From Rhizobium sp. BG4 (GTDB lineage Bacteria > Pseudomonadota > Alphaproteobacteria > Rhizobiales > Rhizobiaceae): a stretch of DNA of 64,000 nt. This document shows, one piece after another, positions 9,479 to 18,864 of the stretch; the stretch's first letter is position 1, and each line of letters starts with the position of its first letter. Both the position numbers and the translations under genes were made by a program. A model generated the notes under the pieces. That model had not been told where the DNA came from. It worked only from the letters and a program-made list of their open reading frames with translations, and made no database searches. Location of the stretch: positions 2,471,001 through 2,535,000 of the forward strand of contig NZ_CP044125.1 of assembly GCF_016864575.1 (NCBI RefSeq), given 5' to 3'.

Positions 9479-11158
9479 ATGGGCAAGGTCGTATCGAAGA
9501 TCATCCGGATATTGTTGCATCCGGCATGTGTTTGCATTGCCGCGATATTGTTTTTCGCGCTGATCCGTTACCTCGATACCCGCTGGCGGTTCCTGCCCTA
9601 TACATTCGCCGTGACGCTGGTGATTGCGGCGATCTTCTTCCTGTTTTCGCGGCGCCCCGTCTTTTCGTTCTATGGCGCGGCGGCGATCGTGCTGTTGCAG
9701 ACGGCGGCGTCGATCGTGAAGTTCAAGCTCAAGGGCTATTCGCTGCACGTTTTTGATTTCATCTTCACCAGCACCGATACGGCGATCCTCGCGTTCCTCA
9801 TCAAGTATTATACGCCGCTGGTGGTTGGGGCGATGCTGGCGCTCGTTGCTACCGGCGCATTCCTCTGGGCGCTGTTCCGTGCTGAGAAGCCATGGAATGC
9901 GCCGGTGCTCGTCCGGTTGCCGGCGCTGCTTCTGACCGTCGGCGTCTCGATCGGCGCACATCCGACGGCGCGGCCGGGCGATCCGCCGTTCATCTTCGGC
10001 TTCAACGCCTCGTCGCTCTTCATGTCCTTCTGGCATATTCCGAGCCTGATCGGTGAGCCGCCGCTGGCCGCCAAGCTGCGGGCCGTCCAGACGCAGGGTG
10101 CGCTTGCGGATACGGTCGAATGCGGGCCGGAGGTGGGAAGGGCCGACCTCTATCTTGTGCTGTCGGAGAGCCACGCGTCGCCGATGCGATTTCCCGAGAT
10201 CAGCTTCCCGCCCGAAATCGCCGACACGTTCCGCTCCGGCGACGGTACGATCAAGCCGATGTTCGTGGAAACCTTTGGCGGCGGCACCTGGATGAGCAAT
10301 TTCTCGATGCTCACGGGACTTTCCAGCGCCGATTTCAGCTGGCAGGCGCCCTATGTGAACCAGTTGCTCGAAGGCAAGATCAAAGGCGCGCTGCCGGAGA
10401 TGCTGGCGCGCTGCGGCTATCGCACCGTGGCGATCATGCCGATGAAATATAATGCGGTAAACGAAGGGCCGTTCCTGCGCTCGATCGGCTTACAAGAGGT
10501 CTTCGACGCCGCCGATCTGGCGCTGCCGGAATGGGGTGTGAGGGACAAACTCTACTTCGACTTTGCCGAAAAGCTGATTGCCGAGCACCGCAAGACCGAC
10601 AAGCGGCCGCTATTTCTGGCGATGGAGACGATGTTTGCCCATGCGCCCTACGACAAGGAAATGGTGCCGCAGGCTCTCGTGCCCGCCGAGAGCTTTGCCG
10701 ATGACCGGAAGGTCAATGAATATGCCAGGCGCGTGGCGCTTGCCCGTGCCGATTTGCAGGCGTTTCTCGATCGCCGTGCCGAGGAGGCGCCGGAGCGGCG
10801 CAGCGTCGCCGTCGATTTCGGCGATCACCAGTCCGAAGCGACGCTCGGCTACGCGCTGGCGCTCGATCCCGCGAAGAACATGTTCGCCGATTTCCGCTCG
10901 CCCGTTTACGAAACCTACTTCGCGGTGAGGGGCTACGGCGTCGACATCGACTATGCAAAACTCGATCAGGCGGAGGACATCGCCTTCGTCATGGCCCGAA
11001 TTCTGAACGCCACGGGGCTGCCGATCTCGCCGAAATTCAGAAACCTGAATGAACTGAGCGAGGCCTGCGGCGGGCGCTATCACACCTGCAATGACCGCGG
11101 GATTGTCGATGAACACTTGAAAAAGCTAGCAAATTCAGGGCTTCTGGATGCCAGCTGA
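9479..11158 (+). CDS. Membrane-bound sulfatase/alkaline-phosphatase-superfamily enzyme (LtaS/Ept-like)
   Basis: About 559 residues: four to five N-terminal membrane helices (to about residue 155) and a large outer domain. The catalytic domain begins DLYLVLSESHASP (metal-binding acid), followed by FGGGTWMSNFSMLTGLSS with a likely nucleophile Thr near residue 270, and ends with VDFGDHQSE carrying the Asp/His metal ligands. This is the layout of phosphoethanolamine, phosphoglycerol and lipoteichoic-acid-type transferases, so it probably transfers or removes a phospho- or sulfo-group on an envelope glycan or lipid; the substrate is not known. AAGAGGG lies five bases before the ATG at 9479; a GTG three bases earlier is possible. 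It is a lone gene. Confidence 0.8.
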   Translation: MGKVVSKIIRILLHPACVCIAAILFFALIRYLDTRWRFLPYTFAVTLVIAAIFFLFSRRPVFSFYGAAAIVLLQTAASIVKFKLKGYSLHVFDFIFTSTDTAILAFLIKYYTPLVVGAMLALVATGAFLWALFRAEKPWNAPVLVRLPALLLTVGVSIGAHPTARPGDPPFIFGFNASSLFMSFWHIPSLIGEPPLAAKLRAVQTQGALADTVECGPEVGRADLYLVLSESHASPMRFPEISFPPEIADTFRSGDGTIKPMFVETFGGGTWMSNFSMLTGLSSADFSWQAPYVNQLLEGKIKGALPEMLARCGYRTVAIMPMKYNAVNEGPFLRSIGLQEVFDAADLALPEWGVRDKLYFDFAEKLIAEHRKTDKRPLFLAMETMFAHAPYDKEMVPQALVPAESFADDRKVNEYARRVALARADLQAFLDRRAEEAPERRSVAVDFGDHQSEATLGYALALDPAKNMFADFRSPVYETYFAVRGYGVDIDYAKLDQAEDIAFVMARILNATGLPISPKFRNLNELSEACGGRYHTCNDRGIVDEHLKKLANSGLLDAS

Positions 11159-11300
11159 CGGCTAAAATCGTCATCACTAATGTTGTAAAAATATCGTTAA
11201 AATTGCCCATAACAAGTTTTTGTTCATCTGCCGTTCAGAAAACTGTTTGGGAAAGACGCAAAGTGGCGCACACTCCTCCTTGTGAATAAGGAGATAGTGC

Positions 11301-11438
11301 ATGATTCGATTGACCGCGGCTCTGACGCTGTTCTCAGTCTATGCGTTTACGATGTTCTTCATCGCATCCATTCCTGAGACCCCGTATCTGCAAACCGCAG
11401 CAACGACGATAACCGAAGACGCATCGCTTACGAAGTGA
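11301..11438 (+). CDS. 45-residue small membrane protein, unknown function
   Basis: AAGGAG at 11288-11293 precedes an ATG that opens a 45-codon frame, MIRLTAALTLFSVYAFTMFF onward, ending in DASLTK. The first 24 residues form one hydrophobic helix, then a short polar tail. The strong ribosome site and codon use make it a plausible small membrane protein or a very short exported peptide. No family is recognised. Confidence 0.45.
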   Translation: MIRLTAALTLFSVYAFTMFFIASIPETPYLQTAATTITEDASLTK

Positions 11439-12112
11439 GTTGGGCGAAGAGGGCAGGCTTGGGGGCAAGCCTTTGTACAGGGTGGTGGCGTAAATGATAC
11501 GCTTCCCTGTGTGACAGAGCTTTTATTGCTTTGTCGTGGTGTCAGGAGTTGCGGCCGGGCTGCCTGACTTTGCTGCGGAACCCTCCCATCACCGCGCTGC
11601 CGATTTTTATCCAAGCTTTGCCGGCTAGGTTTCAGCGCGTTTCTCATCCCGCTAATAATCAAGACAAAACAAGCTGCCAGAAGCTGGACGACAGCCGTCG
11701 GCCGTACGCTTAGGTTGTGCATTTTTCGCCGCTACGAATCGGGCGTTGTTTCTCCATCCTCGCGCAAGCTTAGTGCGACACATATCCCAGCAGGACAACG
11801 GCACATTAAGTTGTAATTGCTGGTTGTATGTGCGCCTGGATTTGCAGTTCGCAAATTGAGGCTTCGAGCGCAACGATGTTGCGATTGCCGTGCCGAGGCC
11901 GTGGTTGGGGGACCGTGGCTCGGCTCTATGTGCACTGTCCTGGCATCGGCTCCGTCGAGCGATGTCTTCCAAAGCAGTCTGTCGAACCATCCCCTCATGT
12001 AGCAACGCGCGGTGCGCGAAGGCTCCGGTCGTGGCTGGAGCGCGCGGACTGCGGCTTCAGGGATGCGAGAGACAGAGAAATGTAATCGCCAACGCCGGGG
12101 CAGGGCAATTTC
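11439..12112. other. 674-bp gap with no supportable gene before the giant repeat gene
   Basis: Several short frames cross this stretch on both strands but none has a ribosome site with rhizobial codon use. GC content is visibly lower than in the flanking genes. No tRNA, palindrome or clear terminator was found. It presumably contains the promoter and 5' leader of the repeat gene starting at 12113. Confidence 0.5.
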
Positions 12113-15100
12113 ATGACGTCGATCATCTCCTCCTTTACCAGCAGCCAGATCAAATCCCTGTCGCCGAAGACGATCCGGGAACTCTCGGCAGAGGATATTG
12201 CAGGGCTTTCGCCCGAACAGCTCAAGAACCTCAGCAAGGATCAGGTGGCGGCTCTTGAGGCCGAGGATATCCAGGCGCTCAGCTCCACCCAGCTGGGCGC
12301 GATCTCGACGAGCGCGATCGCCGGGCTGAAGCCGGAACTGCTCGCCGTGCTCGATGCGGCAAAGATCGCAAGCCTCGGCAAGGATCAGCTGGCGGCATTC
12401 AGCGCCACGCAGATTGCATCCCTTACCCCCGATCAGATCGAAGGCCTGACGGTCGACCAGATCAAGGGGCTGAGCGCCACGCAGATCGCGTCGATCGGCC
12501 CTGACGATATCATCAAGTTCACGCCTGATGAGGTCGCCGCCATCACGCCTCAGGCGATCAGCGGCCTGAAGCGCGAGACGATCGCAGCGCTGAGCGACGA
12601 GCAGATCGCCAAGCTGAGCGCCGACCAGATCAAGGCGCTGACGGCGCAGCAGATGCCAGGTTTCAGTGCTGCCCAGCTCGGCACCTTCTCGGCGGTGCAG
12701 ATGGGCGCCCTGACGGCAACGCAGGTCGGCGCATTGAGCACGCTGCAGATCGTCGGCTTCAGCGGCAGCCAGATCGGCCAGCTCAGCACGGCGGCGATTG
12801 CCGGCCTCAAGGCAACGCAGATTGCGGCGATGACGGAAACGCAGCTTGAGGGCCTTAACGTGGCTCAGGCGGCCGCGTTGACGGCGGCGCAGGTGGCGGC
12901 CCTGACACCGGCAGATATCGAGAAGTTCACGCCGGACGAAATCGGTGCCATCGGTGCCAAAGTCATCGGCAGTCTGAAGCCGGAAGCCGTGGCCGCGCTC
13001 AGCGCCGAACAGATTGCCAAGCTGAGCCCTGACCAGATCAAGGGTCTGGCGTCGAAGCAGATCGTGATGTTCACGGCCGATAAGCTTGCAGGCTTCTCCC
13101 CGGCGCAGATGAGCGCGATGACGGCTGTGCAGGTCGGCGCCCTGACCAACGCACAGATCGCCGGCCTCAGCGCCGCGCAGATCGGCCAGCTCAGCACCAC
13201 GGCGCTTGCCGGTCTCAAGGCGACCCAGATCACCGCGATGACGGCCGATCAGGTCTCCGGTTTCTCGGCCGCGCAGACCGCCGTCCTGACGGCTGTCCAG
13301 GTTGCCGGCTTCACCGCTGCAAACTTCGCCAAGCTGTCCGATGATGCTGTCGTGGCTATCGGTCCCAAGGCCATTAGCGGCCTGAAGGGCGAGGTGATGC
13401 CCGTCTTTAGTGATGCGGTCTTGAGCCGGTTGAGCACGGATCAGATCAAGGCGCTGACACCGAAGCAGATCGCCGGTTTCACGCCGGCCCAGATCGGATT
13501 GCTGTCCGAGACACAGATTAAGACCCTGTCGGCCGCGCAGGCGGCGGCGCTGACCACCGCGCAGATCGGCGGCCTTAGCGCCACCCAGATCGGCCAGCTG
13601 AGCAATGCCGCCTTCAGCGGCCTGAAGGCGACGCAGATCGCGGCGATGACCGGCGATCAGATCGCCGGGCTGACGGCCAGCCAGATCGGCTTTCTCACTG
13701 TCTCGCAGATCGCCGGCTTCGGTGCCGGCAACATTGCCAAGCTGAGCCCGGAGGCATTCGCCGCCATTCCTGCAAAGGTCATCGGCAGCCTGAAGGGTGA
13801 GGCGGTTGCCGCTCTCACCGATGCGCAGATTGCCAAGCTCAGCGCCGACCAGGTCAAGGGCCTGACCTCAAGGCAGATGATGAGCTTCACGCCGGAACAG
13901 CTCGGCCTGTTCTCCGAAACGCAGATGAAGGCCCTGTCGGCGGTCCAGGTCGGATCGCTGAGCAACACGCAGATTGCCGGGCTTAGTGCGGCCCAGATCG
14001 GCCAGCTCAGCAACTCGGGTATTGCCGGCCTGAAGGCAACGCAGATCGCATCGATGAGCGCGACGCAGCTCGAAGGGCTCAGCGTGGCGCAGGTCGCGGC
14101 GATGACGGCAGCGCAGATCGCCGGGCTGACGCCGGAGGATATCGCCACCTTCACGGACGACGAGATTGCGGCCATCAGCACCAAGGCTATCAGCGGCCTG
14201 ACGAATGATGCGATCGCCAAGCTCAGCGAAAGCCAGATCGGCCATCTCAGCGCCGATCAGATCAAGGCTCTCACAACCAAGCAGATCGCCGCTTTCACGC
14301 CCGAGCAGTTCAGCAAGTTCACCGATACGCAGCTCAAGGGGCTGACGGCGGCGCAGGCCGGATCTCTCACCAGCGCGCAGATCGCCACGCTTTCCGCAGC
14401 CCAGATCGGCGAGCTTACCAACGTTGCCGTCAGCGGTCTGAAGGCCACGCAGATTTCGGGCATGACGGCGGATCAGGTGGCCGGCTTTACGGCGGCGCAG
14501 ACCGCTGTAATGTCGGCGGCTCAGGCCGCCGGATTTACCGCGACCAATATCGTCAAGTTGGCGGACGATGCCGTCGCAGCCCTCAGCACCAAGGCCATCA
14601 GTGGCCTGAAGAATGAGGCGATTGCCAAGCTCAGCAATGATCAGGTCTCGATGCTGAGCGCAACTCAGCTCAAGGCCTTTACGGCAACGCAGATCACCGC
14701 CTTCACCGACACGCAGCTCGGCACCTTCACCGACGAGCAGATGAAGGCGCTGTCTGCAGCGCAGACCGGTTCGCTGACGGCCCCGCAGATCGGCGGGCTG
14801 TCCGGCGAGCAGATCGGAGAGCTTACCAATTCGGCCGTGACAGGTCTGAAGGCCGCGCAGATCGCCGCCATGACGCCGGCCCAGGTTGCGGGCCTGACCG
14901 CGGCTCAGCTTGCCGTCCTGACGGCAGCGCAGCTGGCCGGGTTCACCGCTATTAATGTCACCAAGCTGTCGGATGACGCAATTGCCGCGATCAGCCCCAA
15001 GGCGATCGCCGGTCTGAAGGGCGAGGCGATCGCGGCGCTCACCGACAGCCAGATCGCCAGCTTGAGCCCGGATCAGATCAAGGGCCTCAGCGCGCAGCAG

Positions 15101-17584
15101 ATCGCGAGCTTCACGCCGTCCCAGCTCGGCAAGTTCAGCGGCGATCAGATCGCGGCGCTGTCGGGCGTTCAGGCCGGTGCCTTGACCAACGACCAGATCG
15201 CCGGTCTCTCCGCCGCCCAGATCGGCCAGTTCAGCAACGCGGCCGTTGCCGGATTGAAACCGGCGCAGATCGACGCGATGAGCGATGCGCAGCTCGAGGG
15301 CTTGAGCGTTGCTCAGGCCGGTGCGCTGACAGCCGCGCAGCTTGGTGCGATGACGGCGGCGGATCTCGCCCGGTTCACCGACGAGGAACTGGCAGCGATC
15401 AGCCCCAAGGCACTTGCCGGCCTTAAGAGCGAAGTCATCGCTGCTCTGAGCGACAGCCAGATCGGCAACCTGACGCCGGAGCAGATCGCCGGTCTGCTGC
15501 CGGCCCAGATTGCCAGCATCAAGCCTGCCCAGGTCGCCCGCTTCACCGACGAACAGATCGGCGCGCTGTCGGCGGCACAGGCCGGAGCGCTGACGGATAC
15601 GCAGATCGATGGCCTGTCCGCGGGTCAGATCGGTCAGCTCAGCAATGCGGCCGTTGCCGGTCTCAAGGCATCGCAGATCACCGGCATGACGGCTGACCAG
15701 GTGGCAGGCTTCACGCCCGCCCAGGCGGCTGTGCTGACCGCGGCGCAGACGGCCGGTTTCACGGCGGCGAATATCGCCAAGCTCAGCGACGAAGCCGTGG
15801 CCGCTCTCACGCCTGCCGCGATCGCCGGCTTGCCGAATGAGGCGGTTGCCGCGCTGACCAGCAGCCAGATCGGCGAGCTCAGCACGGACCAGGTCAAGGC
15901 GGTCGCGACAAAGCAGATCCCGGGCTTTACCGCTGCGCAGATCGCCCAGTTCAGCGAGGCGCAGATCGGCGCGCTGACGGCGGCGCAGACGGGTGCGCTC
16001 ACCGGAGCGCAGATCGGGGCGCTGACACCGGCGCAGATCAGCCAGCTCAGCAGCGCGGCGATTGCCGGCCTGACGGCGGCGCAAATCTCCGCAATGACGG
16101 CCGATCAGGTGGATGCTCTCGGCGCCGACAAGATCGCGCTGCTGACGGCCGCCCAGGTCGCCGGTTTCACGGCCGCCAATATCGCCAAGATGAGCGACGA
16201 GGCATTTGCCGCGATCAGCCCCAGCGCGATCGGCGGGCTCAAGCCTGAAGTGCTCGCGGGTCTCAGCGACAACGAGCTCGCTTCGCTCGGACCTGACAAG
16301 ATCAAGGGACTGACCGCCCAGCAGATGGCCGGCTTTACGGCCGGGCAGCTTGGCAAGTTCACCGAGGAGCAGATCGGTGCGCTGTCGGCGGCGCAGACGG
16401 CCGGTCTGACCGAGACGCAGGTCGGCAGCCTCAGCGCGGCTCAGATCGGCCAGCTGAGCAGCGCCGCGGTTGCCGGTCTCAAGCCTTCGGTGATCGCCGC
16501 CATGTCGGCAGCGCAGCTTGAAGGTCTGAGCGCGGGCCAGACGGCGGCACTGACGGCGGCCCAGGTCGGCGCATTGAGCCCCGAGGCTATCGCCAAGTTC
16601 TCCGCCGATGAAATCGGTGCGATCAGCGCCACCGCGATCGCCGGCATGACGAATGCCACGATCGCGGCTCTCAGCACCGAGCAGGTCGCGAGCCTCAGCA
16701 AGGAGCAGATCGCCGGGCTGCAGCCTACGCAGATGCCGGGCTTCACGACGGCGCAGCTTGGCAATTTCACTGATGAGCAGATCGGTGCCCTGTCGGCAAC
16801 GCAGGCCGGGGCGCTGACCAATACGCAGATATCGAGCCTCTCTGCCGCCCAGATCGGCAAGCTCAGCCCCACGGCCACGAGCGGCCTGAAGGCGAGCCAG
16901 ATCACGGCAATGTCCGCCGATCAGGTCGCAGGCCTGACGGTGGCGCAGGTGGGCGCCCTGACGGCGCTCCAGGTCGCGGGTCTCACGCTTGCCAATATCG
17001 CCAAGATGAGTGACGAGGCCTTCGGTGCCATTAGCCCCCGGGCGATGATGGGCCTGAAGGACGAGATCATCGCGTCGCTGAACGACAGCCAGATCGGCAA
17101 GCTCAGCGCCGATCAGCTCAAGGCGGTCACCGCGCTGCAGATGACGCACTTCACCTCGGACCAGCTCGCCAAGTTTACCGATGCGCAGCTCGGCGCGCTG
17201 CTGCCGTCGCAGGTGGGGGCATTGACCACCGCTCAGATCACCAATCTGACGCCGGCGCAGATCGGCAAGCTCAGCGATGCCGCCATCACCGGCCTGAAGC
17301 CCAGCCAGATCGCTGCCATGACGCCTGCCCAGATCGAAGGTCTGACGCTGTCGCAGACGGCGAAGCTGACCGCCGAGCAGATCGCCGCAATGGCGCCCGA
17401 AGATGTGGCAAAGTTCGCCATCGACGAAATCTCGGCGATCAGCGTCGGCGCCATTGCCGGCCTCTCCGTCGATGACATCTCGAAGCTCGACAGCGCTCAT
17501 GCAAATGCGTTCACGACGCAGCAGGTCGAGGCGATGACCAACGACCAGCTGGCGGCAGTGATCGCGGCCTACAATGCCGTCTGA
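12113..17584 (+). CDS. Giant octapeptide-repeat protein (1823 aa), unknown function
   Basis: After seven N-terminal residues the whole product can be divided into 227 octads of pattern [L/F/M/I]-[S/T]-x-x-[Q/E/D]-[I/V/L]-x-x, for example LSADQIKA or LTAAQVAG. Seventeen octads form a 136-residue module; octads lacking the Gln are followed by GLK at two fixed places in each module. I see no Cys or Trp, no Sec signal peptide and no membrane helix. Ser/Thr-x-x-Gln/Glu, often with Pro after the Ser/Thr, is a helix N-capping box, so short stacked helices in an elongated solenoid or fibre are a reasonable inference. Secretion or a surface/adhesive role is possible but unsupported. No secretion genes are adjacent. 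The start has only a weak upstream purine run (GGGGCAGGG). Confidence 0.85.
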   Translation: MTSIISSFTSSQIKSLSPKTIRELSAEDIAGLSPEQLKNLSKDQVAALEAEDIQALSSTQLGAISTSAIAGLKPELLAVLDAAKIASLGKDQLAAFSATQIASLTPDQIEGLTVDQIKGLSATQIASIGPDDIIKFTPDEVAAITPQAISGLKRETIAALSDEQIAKLSADQIKALTAQQMPGFSAAQLGTFSAVQMGALTATQVGALSTLQIVGFSGSQIGQLSTAAIAGLKATQIAAMTETQLEGLNVAQAAALTAAQVAALTPADIEKFTPDEIGAIGAKVIGSLKPEAVAALSAEQIAKLSPDQIKGLASKQIVMFTADKLAGFSPAQMSAMTAVQVGALTNAQIAGLSAAQIGQLSTTALAGLKATQITAMTADQVSGFSAAQTAVLTAVQVAGFTAANFAKLSDDAVVAIGPKAISGLKGEVMPVFSDAVLSRLSTDQIKALTPKQIAGFTPAQIGLLSETQIKTLSAAQAAALTTAQIGGLSATQIGQLSNAAFSGLKATQIAAMTGDQIAGLTASQIGFLTVSQIAGFGAGNIAKLSPEAFAAIPAKVIGSLKGEAVAALTDAQIAKLSADQVKGLTSRQMMSFTPEQLGLFSETQMKALSAVQVGSLSNTQIAGLSAAQIGQLSNSGIAGLKATQIASMSATQLEGLSVAQVAAMTAAQIAGLTPEDIATFTDDEIAAISTKAISGLTNDAIAKLSESQIGHLSADQIKALTTKQIAAFTPEQFSKFTDTQLKGLTAAQAGSLTSAQIATLSAAQIGELTNVAVSGLKATQISGMTADQVAGFTAAQTAVMSAAQAAGFTATNIVKLADDAVAALSTKAISGLKNEAIAKLSNDQVSMLSATQLKAFTATQITAFTDTQLGTFTDEQMKALSAAQTGSLTAPQIGGLSGEQIGELTNSAVTGLKAAQIAAMTPAQVAGLTAAQLAVLTAAQLAGFTAINVTKLSDDAIAAISPKAIAGLKGEAIAALTDSQIASLSPDQIKGLSAQQIASFTPSQLGKFSGDQIAALSGVQAGALTNDQIAGLSAAQIGQFSNAAVAGLKPAQIDAMSDAQLEGLSVAQAGALTAAQLGAMTAADLARFTDEELAAISPKALAGLKSEVIAALSDSQIGNLTPEQIAGLLPAQIASIKPAQVARFTDEQIGALSAAQAGALTDTQIDGLSAGQIGQLSNAAVAGLKASQITGMTADQVAGFTPAQAAVLTAAQTAGFTAANIAKLSDEAVAALTPAAIAGLPNEAVAALTSSQIGELSTDQVKAVATKQIPGFTAAQIAQFSEAQIGALTAAQTGALTGAQIGALTPAQISQLSSAAIAGLTAAQISAMTADQVDALGADKIALLTAAQVAGFTAANIAKMSDEAFAAISPSAIGGLKPEVLAGLSDNELASLGPDKIKGLTAQQMAGFTAGQLGKFTEEQIGALSAAQTAGLTETQVGSLSAAQIGQLSSAAVAGLKPSVIAAMSAAQLEGLSAGQTAALTAAQVGALSPEAIAKFSADEIGAISATAIAGMTNATIAALSTEQVASLSKEQIAGLQPTQMPGFTTAQLGNFTDEQIGALSATQAGALTNTQISSLSAAQIGKLSPTATSGLKASQITAMSADQVAGLTVAQVGALTALQVAGLTLANIAKMSDEAFGAISPRAMMGLKDEIIASLNDSQIGKLSADQLKAVTALQMTHFTSDQLAKFTDAQLGALLPSQVGALTTAQITNLTPAQIGKLSDAAITGLKPSQIAAMTPAQIEGLTLSQTAKLTAEQIAAMAPEDVAKFAIDEISAISVGAIAGLSVDDISKLDSAHANAFTTQQVEAMTNDQLAAVIAAYNAV
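12773..17584 (+). repeat. In-gene tandem array of 408-bp units built from 24-bp subrepeats
   Basis: The anchor around ATCGGCCAGCTCAGC or its variants begins at 12773, 13181, 13589, 13997, 14405, 14813, 15221, 15629, 16037, 16445, 16853 and 17261: eleven intervals of exactly 408 bp. The preceding equivalent anchor is 480 bp away (three extra octads). Units carrying the QLEGL variant at 12842, 14066, 15290 and 16514 are spaced exactly 1224 bp, three units apart. The array stays in frame without a single indel. Confidence 0.93.
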
Positions 17585-17628
17585 GCGCTAGACAGAGCAG
17601 GGGTGCGCCAGCACCGCTGATCGCAATC

Positions 17629-17655
17629 GGGTCCGCAATCTTGCGGGCCCTTTTT
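17629..17655 (+). terminator. Rho-independent terminator after the giant repeat gene
   Basis: GGGTCCGCA pairs with TGCGGGCCC (one G-U pair) across an ATCT loop, then five T. It begins 44 bp after the stop. Confidence 0.88.
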
Positions 17656-17742
17656 CGTTTCCGAAGTCAGATTTCGATTCGCGGCGCGAACCGGCGATCA
17701 TCGCGTGACGTCGAAACGAATTGTCGAGGATGTGAGATCGGA

Positions 17743-17817
<75 letters not shown>

Positions 17818-18154
17818 ATCCGATGGGCAATAAATCCGTCGCGAATTCATGCCCTTAACGGCGCGCTTGATAGCGAGCCTTTGGCGCCTTGGCAAGCGCT
17901 TATGTGATGCGGCGCGATCGAATTTGTGGATCGAGCCCGGTATTGTGCCTGGCACGCTGAAATGCGCGATATCGAACGTTCTGAGGAGCCGAGGAAGGGC
18001 CGCGGAGCTTGCTGCCGTGAGGCCGCGAAACGGAGCGGCGATCGCTGCCATCGCCAAGCCTTGCCGTGCGGCAGGCTTCTCCGCGCGACAAAGCGAACCG
18101 TTCTTCGCTTTGCGAACCGCTTCTCTAAGTCTTTGACTTTGTGGAGATTTCGGA
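17818..18154. other. 337-bp spacer between the two tRNA-Val genes
   Basis: No gene is supported here; short frames crossing it lack ribosome sites. Near-identical bases flank both tRNAs (GAGAT/CGGATGG on one side, ATCCGATGG on the other), so the duplication extends slightly beyond the tRNA itself. The spacer probably holds the promoter of copy 1, which is transcribed leftward. Confidence 0.5.
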
Positions 18155-18229
<75 letters not shown>

Positions 18230-18313
18230 ATCCGATGGCGGCGCATAGATCACAAAACCTTTGGGGCCGTCAATAGGCTTTTTTGAAGTTTTGTGACGCG
18301 ACGCCTGGAAGCC

Positions 18314-18676
18314 TTATGCGGCAAGCATTTTATTCACTTCATCGACCAGGTCGCGGAGGTGGAAAGGCTTGGAGAGGACCTTGGCGTCCTTCGGGGCCTT
18401 CGAATCGGGGTTCAGCGCGACGGCTGCGAAACCGGTGATGAACATGACCTTCAGGTCCGGATCGAGTTCGGTGGCGCGGCGCGCCAGCTCGATGCCGTCC
18501 ATTTCAGGCATGACGATATCGGTCAGGAGGAGTGAAAAGGGTTCTTCGCGGAGCCGGTCGTAGGCGCTTGCGCCGTTGTCGTAGGACAGAACCTTGTAGC
18601 CGGCCTTTTCGAGCGCCTTCACAAGGAAGCGGCGCATGTCATTGTCGTCTTCTGCAAGCAGTATCTTCTGAGTCAT
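18314..18676 (-). CDS. cpdR: Single-domain response regulator CpdR
   Basis: A 120-residue stand-alone receiver domain: acidic pocket AEDDND (residues 8-13), phosphoacceptor Asp53 in TDIVMPEMDG, Thr in MFITGFAA and Lys in VLSKPFHL. There is no output domain. Sequence and neighbourhood match CpdR, which in its unphosphorylated form loads ClpXP with substrates at the cell pole and so controls CtrA turnover and the cell cycle; phosphate comes from the CckA-ChpT relay. The protein ends in Leu-Ala-Ala, the kind of tail through which CpdR itself is degraded by ClpXP. It faces away from the amidohydrolase gene at 18865. Confidence 0.9.
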   Translation of the reverse strand: MTQKILLAEDDNDMRRFLVKALEKAGYKVLSYDNGASAYDRLREEPFSLLLTDIVMPEMDGIELARRATELDPDLKVMFITGFAAVALNPDSKAPKDAKVLSKPFHLRDLVDEVNKMLAA

Positions 18677-18864
18677 TATCCAGACCGCTGGTGAGATGAA
18701 TTTTTATGGAAGGCTCCAGCCATTACACTAGTCCTTCCCCAGTAAACAACCGGTGAAGTGACGGCCCAAGGCTGTCATCCCCTGTACATAGTATGGACTT
18801 GAGGCCGGGCAACTGGCAACATAGGCCAAGTCAGCCTCGAACGACATGGTTAAGAGGGCAGAAG

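Noticed and set aside
11339..11722. Minus-strand frame of 127 codons before the repeat gene
   Set aside because: No ribosome site, atypical codon use, and it overlaps the better-supported 45-codon gene.
13868..17500. Open frame of 1210 codons on the minus strand inside the giant repeat gene
   Set aside because: It exists because the 24-bp repeat keeps antisense frames open. Its translation is an Arg/Asp/Gly-rich shadow with no ribosome site, and other antisense frames across the same array show the same effect.
12773..17584. Regular repeats that could be mistaken for a CRISPR array
   Set aside because: The repeats are contiguous coding octads without unique spacers, in frame over 5.4 kb.
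17849..18136. Open frames between the two tRNA-Val genes
   Set aside because: They lack ribosome sites and run into the tRNA sequence on extension.
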